A DNA stretch of 55,423 nt from Pseudomonadota bacterium (lineage in GTDB: Bacteria > Pseudomonadota > Gammaproteobacteria > Burkholderiales > Burkholderiaceae_E): positions 1-55,423 of the forward strand of contig JAKPAM010000157.1 of the NCBI GenBank assembly GCA_029779435.1. The letters are read 5' to 3'. The notes under the pieces are model-generated. The model ran no database searches and was not told the origin of the DNA. It worked only from the letters and a program-made list of their open reading frames with translations. Shown in pieces: positions 34,927 to 43,549 of this stretch (its first letter is position 1; the number at the start of each line of letters is the position of its first letter). The translations under genes were made by a program, and so were the position numbers.

Positions 34927-35945
34927 TGAAGATCCTGCTGACGGGCGCGGGCGGCTTTCTGGGTAGCCGGATCGCGCGCAGCCTGCTGGAGGCCGGCGCG
35001 ACCGACCTGCGCCTGCACTACCGCCGCATCGGCGACCCGGCATCGGTGGAGGCGCTGCGGCGTGCTTACCCCGACGCTCGCATCGAAACGGTCGAAGCCA
35101 ACCTGCTGACGCCCGCGTCGCTGGGCGGATTGACGCAAGACGTCGACTGCCTGATCCACGCGGCGGCGGGCATGCGGGGCGCCGTCGCCGACATGTTCGC
35201 GAACACCGTGGTCGGTACGCGCAACCTGCTCGATGCGGCGGCGCGGGCCAGCGTCGGCCGCATCGTGCTGATCAGTTCGTTCGCCGTCTACCAGACCGTG
35301 CACTTGGCGCCCGGCGCGCTGCTGAGCGAGCAGACGCCGCTCGAACCCGAGCCGGTCAAGCGCGGCGCTTACGCGTATGCGAAGACGCGGCAGGAACAGC
35401 TATTTCGGGAGTTCGCCGATCGGCATGGCATCGAAACCGTGATCCTGAGGCCCGGCGTCATCTATGGTCCGGGAGGCGGTGCGATGTCGCCGCGCGTGGG
35501 ACTGGCGGCGATGGGCGTGTTCGTCTCGCTCGGAAACCAGGCGCCGCTACCGTTGACCCACGTGGACAACTGCGCCGACGCGGTCGCCCGCGCCGCGCTG
35601 CATGCGCCGCCGGGCAGCGCGTTCAATGTCGTCGACGACGACCTGCCGACCTGCTCGGCGTATCTCGACGCTTATCGCCGCCAGGTCAAGCGGATGCGGG
35701 TCGTACGCCTGCCGTTGTGGCTGTTCTCGCGCAGCGCGGGCTGGCTCGAGGCGTACCACAAGCGATCGAAGGGCCAGTTGCCGGCGGTGTTCACACCTTA
35801 TGCCGTGGCGTCGATGTACCGGCCGCTGCGGTACTCGAACCAGGCGCTGAAGTCGATCGGCTGGTCGCCGCGGCACGGCACCGCGCAAGCGCTGGACACC
35901 AGTTTCGCGGCCTGGCGCGAAGCGGCACGCGAGGGAAACAGATGA
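34926..35945 (+). CDS. NAD-dependent epimerase/dehydratase (extended SDR)
   Basis: The product has 339 residues from ATG 34926, which shares its A with the upstream stop. An N-terminal ILLTGAGGFLGSRIA (GxxGxxG) nucleotide-binding loop is followed by CLIHAAAG, LISSFAVY (catalytic Ser) and YAYAKTRQE, the YxxxK active site, then ILRPGVIYGPGGG. This is the order in nucleotide-sugar epimerases and 4,6-dehydratases. It is encoded between the oxidoreductase gene and a glycosyltransferase gene, whose ATG overlaps its stop. Likely job: making an activated sugar used by that transferase. Confidence 0.9.
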   Translation: MKILLTGAGGFLGSRIARSLLEAGATDLRLHYRRIGDPASVEALRRAYPDARIETVEANLLTPASLGGLTQDVDCLIHAAAGMRGAVADMFANTVVGTRNLLDAAARASVGRIVLISSFAVYQTVHLAPGALLSEQTPLEPEPVKRGAYAYAKTRQEQLFREFADRHGIETVILRPGVIYGPGGGAMSPRVGLAAMGVFVSLGNQAPLPLTHVDNCADAVARAALHAPPGSAFNVVDDDLPTCSAYLDAYRRQVKRMRVVRLPLWLFSRSAGWLEAYHKRSKGQLPAVFTPYAVASMYRPLRYSNQALKSIGWSPRHGTAQALDTSFAAWREAAREGNR

Positions 35946-37081
35946 GCGCGTCCGTCCCATCCGCGCTGCGCGTGATGCACGTCGTCGATTCGCTGGAGGT
36001 CGGCGGGCTCGAACGCGTCGTCTGCGACCTGGCCAGGGCGCAGCGCGAGGCGGGTTTCGGCGTGCACGTGTTCAGCCTGAACCGCACCGACGGCTTGCGC
36101 GCGGAGCTGGAATCGGCAGGCGTGCCGGTCATCAGCGGCGACAAGTCCGGCGGCTTCGACCGTACGACGATCGCGCGGATGCGCGACTGCGTGCATGACG
36201 CACGCATCGACGTCGTGCACGCGCACAGCTTCGTCCCCAACTACTACAGCGCGGTCGCGCTGATGCGGCTGGGCGCGCGCCGCCCGCCGCTACTGGGCAC
36301 CTGCCACGACATGGGGCAACGGCTGAGCAATCGGAGGCTGCGCTGGCTGTACCGACTGTCGCTGCTGCGCACCGCACGCGTGGCGATGGTGGGCCGCCAG
36401 GTGCACCAGCGTCTGACTCGCACCGGCGTCGTACCGGCCGGCAAGGCGGTGCTGGTGCGCAACGGCATTCCGATCACCCGCTTCGCCGAAGGCGGCGCCG
36501 ATCGCGGCAGTGCCCGGCGAACCTTGGGGCTGGACGACGACGCGCTGGTGATCGGCGCGGTGGGTCGGCTCGTCGGCCTGAAGAACCATGCGCTGCTGAT
36601 TCGCGCGCTGCCGGCGCTGCGGCGCGATTTCCCATCGTTGACGCTGGCGCTGATCGGCGACGGACCGCTTGCGCCGGACCTGAAGGCGCTGAGCGAAGCA
36701 CAGGGCGTGGCCGACGCGGTGCGGTTCTGCGGACAGCGCCAGGACGTCGCGGCGCTGCTGCCGGCGCTGGACGTCTTCGCGATGCCCTCGCTGACCGAAG
36801 GCCTGTCGATCGCGCTGCTCGAAGCGTGCGCGAGCGGACTGCCGATCGTCACGACCAATGTCGGCGGCAACCCGGAAACCATCGAGGACGGCACGACCGG
36901 CATGCTGGTGCCGCCCGCCGACGATCAGGCGTTCGCCCGGGCGCTGCGGCGGCTGCTGGCCGATGACACCCTACGCGTCCGGCTGGGCCAATCGGCCCGC
37001 GACTGGGCGATGACGAACGCGTCGGTGACGGCGACGGCCGCCGTCTATGAACGCATCTATCGGGGCATGCTCGACGCTTAG
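35942..37081 (+). CDS. family-4-type glycosyltransferase
   Basis: The product has 379 residues; its start overlaps the epimerase stop (ATGA). The N-terminal half begins LRVMHVVDSLEVGGLERVV, the classic GG..R block of GT4 enzymes, with VHAHSFVPNYYSA. The donor half has VLVRNGIPITRF, IGAVGRLVGLKNHALLI, LIGDGPLAPDL, and PSLTEGLSIALLEACASGLPIV with the conserved E-x7-E. It is cytoplasmic. It is third gene of the 33790-37081 operon. Linkage with two sugar-modifying enzymes suggests that it transfers the sugar they make. Confidence 0.92.
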   Translation: MSASVPSALRVMHVVDSLEVGGLERVVCDLARAQREAGFGVHVFSLNRTDGLRAELESAGVPVISGDKSGGFDRTTIARMRDCVHDARIDVVHAHSFVPNYYSAVALMRLGARRPPLLGTCHDMGQRLSNRRLRWLYRLSLLRTARVAMVGRQVHQRLTRTGVVPAGKAVLVRNGIPITRFAEGGADRGSARRTLGLDDDALVIGAVGRLVGLKNHALLIRALPALRRDFPSLTLALIGDGPLAPDLKALSEAQGVADAVRFCGQRQDVAALLPALDVFAMPSLTEGLSIALLEACASGLPIVTTNVGGNPETIEDGTTGMLVPPADDQAFARALRRLLADDTLRVRLGQSARDWAMTNASVTATAAVYERIYRGMLDA

Positions 37082-37134
37082 GGCCGGTTCGCGTCGATCC
37101 GACCCTGACGCGACCAGGCCCTAGTGCGGCACGA

Positions 37135-38745
37135 TCAGTTCGCTGCCGTGCTCAACTGCCCGGACAGCGATTCGATCGCACCGAGGTCGATGGCGGTACC
37201 CGATACCTTGCGTGCAACGGGTTGGAAATCATGCCCCAACTGGTATTCGACCGGGTAACCCCGCGCCTCGGAGGGACCCGGTATGCCCGCATCAATGATC
37301 GCACTGCCGGTCAGCGGACGAAGCGTCTGGAGATTGACCGGCGGCGTACTCCCGTCCAGCAGGTTGGACACGCCGAGCACCTGTCCGCCGATCCGTGCGC
37401 CCCGGCTGGCGTCGACCCAACGATCGTCGATCCAGTTGCGGCCCAAGCTGAGGATGCCGCCGGGCGTCCATGCCGCACCGACCTCGGTCGTCGATCGCAT
37501 CAGCGGCAGAGGCACCGTGCGATCGAAGACGAACACGTTGTTCCAGATCTGCGCGCGCTCTTCGGTCGTCGAGAGCTGGAACAGCACCGCATAGCCGCTG
37601 CCGCGGACATACACGGTGTTGTTGAAGAAGTAGAGCGTGCCCTTGCGGAAGATCGGCTCGCCCCATAGGGCCCCTGGCGTGCTCGTCGTGTGGTCGCCGC
37701 CATAGTGAATCGTGCTGCCCGTCTCGCCGTGCTTGACGATCTGGTTGCCGTACACGTACGTCGACCGGTAAGCGGGATCGGCCATCGCGACGCGCGGATT
37801 GTCTTCGGCCTCGACGAGATCGAGCGCGCGAGCGCCATCCTCGATGCGGTTGTAGCGGACGACCGTTCCGATCGAGCGATCCTTGATCGCGTTGCCGCCG
37901 GCCCCCCGGCGCATCGGCCCATAGCGGTTGAACTCGTAGACGACATCGGCGCTTTGCATGTAGCTGGCGTGGACGCGGTCGTTGCCGGCGATGCCGTTGT
38001 CATGCAGGTAGTTGCCGACCAGCCGGATGCGGCGCGTGACGGCGAAATCGCCGTCGTCAGTCGACCGGCTGACGATGCCCTGCGAACAGTCTTCGATCTC
38101 GTTGTCGGCGATCACGATGTCATGGCCGCGCTCGATCCAGACGCAGGCGCCAAACGCCTCGTAGCGCTGGCGGCTTCCGCTGTCATCGGTGAACGAATAC
38201 GACGGATGCGCGCTGCGGATGTGCAGGCCATCGATCCGGACGTGGCGCGGGTAAGCCTGCCAGCCCTGGCTGGCAAGCGGTTTGACGACGATGACCGAGC
38301 GCGACTGGTGCAGCGGATGACCATAGTCGCTGCCGGGACGCGTAACGGCGTTCTCGCCGGTGATGATGGGCCGGTCGCCGTTGGGACCGCGGACGCCGCA
38401 AATGCGCACCGGCACCTTGGCCGACGCCTGCGCCGACACGATGAATTTGCCGGCATACGGACGATCGCGATGGAAGATGCGAACCGTATCGCCGCCGGAT
38501 AGCCGATCCCAGGGCACCTGGTCGAGCTCGGCGAGCTGGCCGGCGCCCGGGCCGACCTGGTAGTCATGGCCGGCGCCACTGGGCAAGCAGTCGAGTCTGA
38601 TCGGGGTGATCGGCGGCGCGGCCTGGGCGGCGGAGACCTCGGAGGACGTCGCGCGCGCACCGGACGGGGCGAACAGCCCGGCCGAAGCCATGGTGCCCAT
38701 AGCCAGCGCCATACGAGCCACGCGAGGCGGGAATCGCGTGGTCAC
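37135..38745 (-). CDS. secreted right-handed beta-helix protein, copy 2
   Basis: The product has 536 residues with a signal peptide (about 1-32, ALAMGTMASAGLFAPSGARA). The mature part contains a conserved Cys (RLDCLPSG), then YQVGPGAGQLAELDQVPWDRL, matching the YEVGPGKTYENPRNVPWLDL segment of copy 1, and beta-helix coils rich in Asn and Asp (VGNYLHDNG, VYEFNRYGPM, IKDRSIGTVVRYNRIEDG, YFFNNTVYV). It overlaps the sugar transferase gene by 4 bases and is probably cotranscribed with it. It is likely periplasmic or extracellular, acting on or binding the polymer. The two paralogues sit near opposite ends of the locus. Confidence 0.82.
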   Translation of the reverse strand: MTTRFPPRVARMALAMGTMASAGLFAPSGARATSSEVSAAQAAPPITPIRLDCLPSGAGHDYQVGPGAGQLAELDQVPWDRLSGGDTVRIFHRDRPYAGKFIVSAQASAKVPVRICGVRGPNGDRPIITGENAVTRPGSDYGHPLHQSRSVIVVKPLASQGWQAYPRHVRIDGLHIRSAHPSYSFTDDSGSRQRYEAFGACVWIERGHDIVIADNEIEDCSQGIVSRSTDDGDFAVTRRIRLVGNYLHDNGIAGNDRVHASYMQSADVVYEFNRYGPMRRGAGGNAIKDRSIGTVVRYNRIEDGARALDLVEAEDNPRVAMADPAYRSTYVYGNQIVKHGETGSTIHYGGDHTTSTPGALWGEPIFRKGTLYFFNNTVYVRGSGYAVLFQLSTTEERAQIWNNVFVFDRTVPLPLMRSTTEVGAAWTPGGILSLGRNWIDDRWVDASRGARIGGQVLGVSNLLDGSTPPVNLQTLRPLTGSAIIDAGIPGPSEARGYPVEYQLGHDFQPVARKVSGTAIDLGAIESLSGQLSTAAN

Positions 38746-40181
38746 CGCGCCCCCTTGGCGAACAGGATCGTGTGCACGGTCGCGCAGATCACGACGATGT
38801 CGAGCAGCATCGAGCGGTTCTTGACGTAGTACAGGTCGTAGCGCAGCTTGGCCAGCGCATCCTCGATCGACGCGCCGTACGGATACTTGACCTGCGACCA
38901 GCCGGTCAGGCCGGGCTTGGCGAAATGGCGCAGATCATAGTGCGGCAACTGGGCACGCAACTGCTCGACGAAGAATGGCCGCTCGGGCCGCGGCCCCACG
39001 AAGCTCATCTCGCCGCGCAACACGTTGAACAGTTGCGGCAGCTCGTCGATCCGCGTCATGCGGATCAGGCGGCCGACGCGCGTGACGCGGCTGTCGTTCT
39101 TGGCGGCCCATTGCGGCTTGCCAGCGGTTTCGGCATCGGGGCGCATCGAGCGGAACTTCCAGACGCGGAAGATGCGTCCTCCCAGTCCGACGCGCTCCTG
39201 GCTGTAGAACAGCGGGCCACCCGACTCCAGGACGATCGCGATCGCGGCCAGCACGAACACCGGCGAGGTCAGCACCAGCATCATGCTGGCCATCATGACG
39301 TCGAGCAGCCGCTTGCGGAAGTCTTCGAAATGGCCGTGCCCGAAGCCGTCGTTGAAGACCAGGTAGCTGGGCCGCATGACATCGATGCGCAGCAGCCTTT
39401 CTTCGCGCTCGATGAACGAAACGGCGTCGAGCACCGCGGCACCCATGACCTTGCAGTGCAGCAGTTCCTTCATCAATGCGCCGGCGCCGCGTTCGTCGCG
39501 CAGCGCGACGACGATCTCGGACGCGCCGACGCGTTCTGCGGCCTGGCGCAAGGACACGTTGGCGTAGCTGACATCGGATGCCCCGGCCAGCGTGCGCACC
39601 GACGGGTCATAAGCGCCGGCGTATTCGAGGCCTTCACCGTCCTTGCGCGCGATGCGAGTGACCTCGTTGGCCAGGTTACCTTCGCCGACGACCAGCACGC
39701 GGTTGGGCGCGACCGCCAGCGGACCGATCGAATAGATACCCAGGCGAAGCACCAGCGAACCGAGGATCGATGAACCGATGGCGATCCCCATGACCCCCCG
39801 GCCATTGAACAGCAGCGGCCATACGTAGTAGAGCAGCGTCAGGCTCACGACGGCACCGCCATAAGCGAGCAGCAGCCGGATCGACAGGTCGATGAACCGC
39901 GTGCGGCGATTCGAGTACAACTCGAGTGCCTGCAGCGCACCGACGCAGGCCAGTGCGTAGACGATCGCATGCAGCCACGCGAATTCCTTGAGTTCTTCCA
40001 GGCGCAGGCTTTGGGCGCCAAGCAGCGCAGCGACCAGCATGACGAACTCGAACCCGCGGACCAGCATCGCACGCGGCGACACGTAGTGGCTGAGCAACCG
40101 CACGTTGGTACTCGCGCGATTGGGACGCCATCCTCCGGCGAATACAGCCTCGGCCGCGTGATCCTGGGTCGGTTCCGTCAT
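38742..40181 (-). CDS. initiating sugar-1-phosphate transferase (EpsB/WcaJ-type)
   Basis: The product has 479 residues. Four to five N-terminal membrane helices are followed by a CoA-binding-like Rossmann region (PNRVLVVGEGNLANEV...). The C-terminal transferase domain begins with its own helix and the block FRKRLLDVMMASMMLVLTSP, then PLFYSQERVGLGGRIFRVWK, the catalytic RIDELPQLFNVLRGEMSFVG and PERPFFVEQL, then KPGLTGWSQV. It transfers a hexose-1-phosphate to undecaprenyl phosphate, starting the repeat unit. The architecture matches PEP-CTERM-locus EpsB enzymes as well as WcaJ. Position and divergent palindromes upstream suggest that the main promoter of the right half lies at 40182-40560. Confidence 0.92.
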   Translation of the reverse strand: MTEPTQDHAAEAVFAGGWRPNRASTNVRLLSHYVSPRAMLVRGFEFVMLVAALLGAQSLRLEELKEFAWLHAIVYALACVGALQALELYSNRRTRFIDLSIRLLLAYGGAVVSLTLLYYVWPLLFNGRGVMGIAIGSSILGSLVLRLGIYSIGPLAVAPNRVLVVGEGNLANEVTRIARKDGEGLEYAGAYDPSVRTLAGASDVSYANVSLRQAAERVGASEIVVALRDERGAGALMKELLHCKVMGAAVLDAVSFIEREERLLRIDVMRPSYLVFNDGFGHGHFEDFRKRLLDVMMASMMLVLTSPVFVLAAIAIVLESGGPLFYSQERVGLGGRIFRVWKFRSMRPDAETAGKPQWAAKNDSRVTRVGRLIRMTRIDELPQLFNVLRGEMSFVGPRPERPFFVEQLRAQLPHYDLRHFAKPGLTGWSQVKYPYGASIEDALAKLRYDLYYVKNRSMLLDIVVICATVHTILFAKGAR

Positions 40182-40290
40182 TGCGATCAGCCTCGATCAA
40201 TCCGTCTTTCTGGTGCGATGAGTGAAAGGGAAGACTCTTCCGTTCGCTCTATCGGAGAAAGGAAATGCATCACTTTCCAAAAGGAGGTCG

Positions 40291-40303
40291 CGCACTAAGT
40301 GCG
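40291..40303. promoter_or_regulatory. 13-bp palindrome upstream of the sugar transferase gene
   Basis: CGCACT-A-AGTGCG, about 110 bases before the initiating transferase start codon. It could be an operator. Short length makes chance occurrence possible. Confidence 0.3.
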
Positions 40304-40502
40304 AGAAGAACCGAATGAGGAGTGATTGCAGGACGAACGCAGAGTTCGCTCGAGCGCGGGGTCGACCCTTGCACCACTATAAGTTCGCCCCGGCCGGCGT
40401 TGCCATCGCGAATTGTTCGAACAGGTGAAGAATCAACGCGCGATCATCGACCACGAAAACTTAACCGACTATCGCGTGAAAAGAATCAGGAATTCGAGAC
40501 CA

Positions 40503-40543
40503 TTGATCTAATACTAATGGCCTAATTTAGATCAACCATTAGT
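40503..40543. promoter_or_regulatory. two interleaved inverted repeats
   Basis: TTGATCTAA (40503-40511) pairs with TTAGATCAA (40527-40535), and ACTAATGG (40513-40520) pairs with CCATTAGT (40536-40543). Both repeats are perfect, each with a 15-base spacer, and they interleave so that only one hairpin could form at a time. The setting is the most AT-rich part of the intergenic region. A double operator or an alternative-structure switch are possibilities. Confidence 0.45.
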
Positions 40544-40730
40544 AGTGGTCATGCGCAAACGAACGAACGCATGCACCGCGGCCGCGATGCACGGTTGCGA
40601 CGGATAGAGAGCAGGGGTGGCGCGTGGCGGCCGGCGCATCGCGCGGGGGCCGCATCGCAAGGAGGCGGAGAGGGAGGCGGGGACGCGGCACGATGCCGCG
40701 TCGGGCTCGGACGTTCGGGCCGTCAGGCCC

Positions 40731-41309
40731 TCAGGACTTGCTCGGGTCGGACTCGTCCTTCGGCGGCAGCGTGATCTTGCGGCTGACGCGCCGAACGACG
40801 GTGACTTCGGTGGCGGGCTTGGGTGCGCCGAGCGGACGGCGCATCGGCGGCTCGTCGGCATGATGGGGATGCGGATACCGCGGCCCGTCGCGATGCGGGG
40901 GACCATCGCGATGCGGGGGGCCGTCCCGGTACCCAGGCCCATCGCGATACCCAGGCCCATCACGATGCCCCGGCCCGTCACGGTGTCCGGGTCCATCACG
41001 ATGCCCGGGACCTTCGTGGCGCGAATGGTAGCCGCCGCCCCGCGCGCCTTCGCCCGGCGACGGACGGCGGCCGACCTTGCCCTGGACGGGACCGATCGAA
41101 CTGACGGCATGGTGGTACAGGAACGTCTCCCCTTGGCCGACGTCGAGGATCAGCGAATACTGATCGAACGAGCGGATGCGACCGCGCAGGCGGACGCCGC
41201 TGACCAGATAGACGTCGACCAGCGTGCGTTCACGCCGGAATGCGTTGAGCCGGCTGAACTGCTGGTTCTTGACGGGGGCGTTGGAGGAGGACGGGGGAGA
41301 TTCGCTCAC
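40731..41309 (-). CDS. hfq2: second RNA chaperone Hfq (long-tailed Hfq2)
   Basis: The product has 192 residues. Residues 14-73 form the Sm-like core: NQQFSRLNAFRRERTLVDVYLVSG, then LRGRIRSFDQYSLILDV (Sm1) and FLYHHAVSSI (Sm2, where Hfq has YKHAIST). The tail of about 120 residues includes seven GHRDGP-type repeats and a His/Pro-rich segment. Burkholderia cenocepacia has a second Hfq of similar size with a repetitive tail, required under stress. It binds small RNAs and mRNAs. The variant YHH in place of YKH in the Sm2 motif suggests altered RNA preference relative to canonical Hfq. It is downstream of the DUF3567 gene on the same strand. Confidence 0.88.
   Translation of the reverse strand: MSESPPSSSNAPVKNQQFSRLNAFRRERTLVDVYLVSGVRLRGRIRSFDQYSLILDVGQGETFLYHHAVSSIGPVQGKVGRRPSPGEGARGGGYHSRHEGPGHRDGPGHRDGPGHRDGPGYRDGPGYRDGPPHRDGPPHRDGPRYPHPHHADEPPMRRPLGAPKPATEVTVVRRVSRKITLPPKDESDPSKS
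40881..41006 (-). repeat. 7 x 18-bp coding repeat in hfq2 tail
   Basis: Seven consecutive 18-base units encode GHRDGP (three), GYRDGP (two) and PHRDGP (two), residues 102-143. It is a coding minisatellite that can change length without breaking frame. Confidence 0.85.
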
Positions 41310-41443
41310 GACTCGGTAGGGGGGCGAACCACTGGCACCCCGGCACGTTCAAGGCTTTTCATTCTAGAGCGTTTGAACCGCCAACGGGGCTCGCTCGGCA
41401 AAGAAGTTCGAGGTTCCGCAGGGAGCACGTTGGCGGCCGGGAC

Positions 41444-41692
41444 TCAGTGCAGGGTCAAAGGTTGCTGCATCAGGCCATTGAACTGGCTCAGGTAGTCATC
41501 GACTTCTTCGACGCTGGGCTCGGAGGCGATCAATTGCTGGACGTCTTCGCGAAAGCGCGATGCGAGCGAACCATCGATATAGATTTCCCGACGCATCGAC
41601 TTGTCCATGATTTCGAAACCACCGAACAGCCCCCCTTCGTCGTCGCGGAACTCGACGACGCAGTAGTTGGGACTGTTATAGATCATGTGCAT
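41444..41692 (-). CDS. DUF3567 family protein
   Basis: The product has 82 residues beginning MHMIYNSPNYCVVEF and containing GGFEIMDKSMRREIYIDGSLASRF, the pattern I recall for DUF3567, a small family restricted to betaproteobacteria. It is acidic at the C-terminus (EPSVEEVDDYLSQFN). No function is established. It is encoded between the CobW-type gene and hfq2 on the same strand; its presence supports the Burkholderiales assignment. Confidence 0.85.
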   Translation of the reverse strand: MHMIYNSPNYCVVEFRDDEGGLFGGFEIMDKSMRREIYIDGSLASRFREDVQQLIASEPSVEEVDDYLSQFNGLMQQPLTLH

Positions 41693-41865
41693 GGCGAACC
41701 TCGATTTGCTGATTCCTACCTATGGTCGGCCGAAGGCTTTGCAAGTCCTGCCCGAGCCCGACGGGCGTCCGACGATGCCCGATGGACGCCCAGCCCGCTC
41801 GCGAAAACTGCAACAGGCGCTCAGATGCCCGGCTTTTCCGGCCCCCGCCCCTCGCGCGGACGGCA

Positions 41866-43050
41866 TCAGGACGCGGGCAGAACCAACCCGGTGGCGACCG
41901 AGGCCAGCCAGTCACGGGCTGCCGGATCATGCCAGCGCAGCTCGATCCGGTTATCCATACAGTAAGCGCTCGCTCTTTCAATAAGAACGGCCGGCACTGA
42001 AGATGTGTCGTCCGTTAGCGGCCCTTCTATCCGCCATTCATAGGTTTCGCGCTCGGTGGCCAGCACCGCGTGCAGATGCGCGCGGGGCGGTCGCGTTGGC
42101 GGCCAGGCCTGCAGCGCCTGCAGGAACCGCTTGCGAGAAAACCGGGTTTCGGATGGCCAAGACCACCGGTCCAGGCATTCACCGCCCGGTTGCGCCCCAA
42201 GGGGAACATACGTCGAAACATCGATGACGGGGCGCGATGGCGCGTCGAACGCGTCGATGTCCGTGCTGACGAAGCGGCCGAAGGGGCGCCAGGCAGCCAG
42301 GACGTCGGCCATCGGCGTGTTGACGCCTGCGTCGGCCTCGCCGGCTGCCGTGGCCGCGACGGCTCCGCTTGTCCCGCTTTCTTCTTTGCTCGTCGCGCCT
42401 GCTCCTACTGCCTTGTCCATCGGATCATGTCCGCCTGCCCCCTCCGGGCGCAGCCAGATCTGGCCTGCCGCTTCGATCTGCGCGACGGCCAATGCCCGGG
42501 CCAGTACGGGCGACGTCGGGTCGTCGAGGCGCTGATACGGCGTGGCACGCGCGGCGGCGACGACGGTGACGATGCGTTCGAGCACGAAGCGATCCGTCAG
42601 GCCAGCGCCGCGCAGCAGGTCGGCAATGCGTTGCGGCTGCCCCTGGCCGGAGAGTTCGATGATCACGCGGTCGCAATCAGGCCGGGCACCGATCCGGGGC
42701 AAATGACGCCTGAGCACCGGCTCGGCGACGCAGCAGGCACACGCGTCGGCCAGATCGAGCACGGTGATACCTCGGAGCGCACCGAACGCCGGATCATTCG
42801 ACGAGGCGGCCGGCCGGCCGTCGTCCACCAGATCATCGAGCGTCGTAGCGCCGCGCTCGTTGAGGACGACGACCCATCGCCGGGCCGGCGGCTTGTTGCG
42901 CAGCCAGTGGCGGATCAGCGTCGTCTTGCCGGCACCGAGAAAGCCGCAGACGATCGTGACGGGAAGGCGAGGTCGGCAGGTCGTGGTCAGAGGTCCAGCT
43001 TGGTCGGAAGGGTATCGATCAAGCCCTTCTTGTAGAGCATATCGAAACAT
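41866..43050 (-). CDS. CobW/COG0523-type P-loop GTPase (metallochaperone-like)
   Basis: The product has 394 residues. The only usable start, ATG 43050, overlaps the upstream gene by 64 bases. Walker A GFLGAGKT lies at 36-43; the family CxCC metal site reads DACACCVAE; the Asn in VVVLNERGA and the switch region DRVIIELSGQGQP follow. A low-complexity Ala/Gly-rich insertion (about residues 205-245) precedes the C-terminal CobW domain (RAHLHAVLATERETYEWRIEGPL). Members deliver zinc or other metals in a GTP-dependent way. The particular metal cannot be inferred, as no zinc-response gene or riboswitch is next to it. Confidence 0.85.
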   Translation of the reverse strand: MFRYALQEGLDRYPSDQAGPLTTTCRPRLPVTIVCGFLGAGKTTLIRHWLRNKPPARRWVVVLNERGATTLDDLVDDGRPAASSNDPAFGALRGITVLDLADACACCVAEPVLRRHLPRIGARPDCDRVIIELSGQGQPQRIADLLRGAGLTDRFVLERIVTVVAAARATPYQRLDDPTSPVLARALAVAQIEAAGQIWLRPEGAGGHDPMDKAVGAGATSKEESGTSGAVAATAAGEADAGVNTPMADVLAAWRPFGRFVSTDIDAFDAPSRPVIDVSTYVPLGAQPGGECLDRWSWPSETRFSRKRFLQALQAWPPTRPPRAHLHAVLATERETYEWRIEGPLTDDTSSVPAVLIERASAYCMDNRIELRWHDPAARDWLASVATGLVLPAS

Positions 43051-43289
43051 TCGTCCAGGCTGCGAAAGCGGGTCAGACCGCGCCGGAAGTCGGCGATCGT
43101 ACGATGGCCGTCGACCAGGATCAGCAGCATCCGCAAGCGCCGCGGCAGCGCCGAATCGATCTCGGCGGCTTCCTTGCGGCCCCGCCGCGTCTTGATGAAG
43201 ATCTCTTCATCGCGCAAGGACGCTTGCGCGGGCCCGCTGAGAAGCCGTCTCAGCGCTTTGTCGAATTCAGGATCGGCAGGGTTCAACAT
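42987..43289 (-). CDS. small conserved hypothetical protein
   Basis: The product has 100 residues, starting MLNPADPEFDKALRRLLSG. It is basic in the middle (IKTRRGRKEAAEID) and has a helical C-terminal half (RRLRMLLILVDGHRTIADFRRGL, ECFDMLYKKGLID), the layout of a small winged-helix-like or response-type domain. I do not recognise a family name. It overlaps the CobW-type gene by 64 bases and may be cotranslated with it. Confidence 0.7.
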   Translation of the reverse strand: MLNPADPEFDKALRRLLSGPAQASLRDEEIFIKTRRGRKEAAEIDSALPRRLRMLLILVDGHRTIADFRRGLTRFRSLDECFDMLYKKGLIDTLPTKLDL

Positions 43290-43465
43290 GCTCTAAGGTG
43301 TGTCCGAAACCGTGACGATCCTAAGGCAGCGACCACCTGCCGGGGAGTGATTGAAGTCACGACCCTCGGGGGCGCCTTGGCCAGAGAAGGGCGCGGCCTC
43401 GCCGCCCTGATCAATTCGGCGACAAACGAAGGGACGGGGGCGAGAGCGGCACCGGCACCGGCACC

Positions 43466-43542
43466 GGCAACGGGCAACGGGCAACCGGCAACCGGCAACC
43501 GGCAACCGGCAACCGGCAACCGGCAACCGGCAACCGGCAACC
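43466..43542. repeat. 11-unit heptanucleotide tandem repeat
   Basis: GGCAACC (first two units end in G) is repeated 11 times with period 7, directly after the stop codon of the DctP-type gene (43550, minus strand). It lies in a 260-base gap and continues from a shorter ACCGGC-like repeat at 43449-43466. It is not a CRISPR: there are no spacers. Confidence 0.9.
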
Positions 43543-43549
43543 GCCGGGA

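Larger units (their letters stand above)
40182..40730. other. 549-base non-coding region with palindromes, probable EPS promoter region
   Basis: It lies between the sugar transferase gene (starting leftwards at 40181) and the 3' end of hfq2. It is noticeably AT-richer than the surroundings, most strongly at 40430-40560. Short ORFs in it show no coding character. Two palindromic structures are listed separately. I see no gene, RNA gene or mobile element. Promoter and regulator-binding function for the EPS genes is the most likely content. Confidence 0.6.

Noticed and set aside
43466..43542. CRISPR array
   Set aside because: Period is 7 bases with no spacers and no cas genes; it is a simple tandem repeat.
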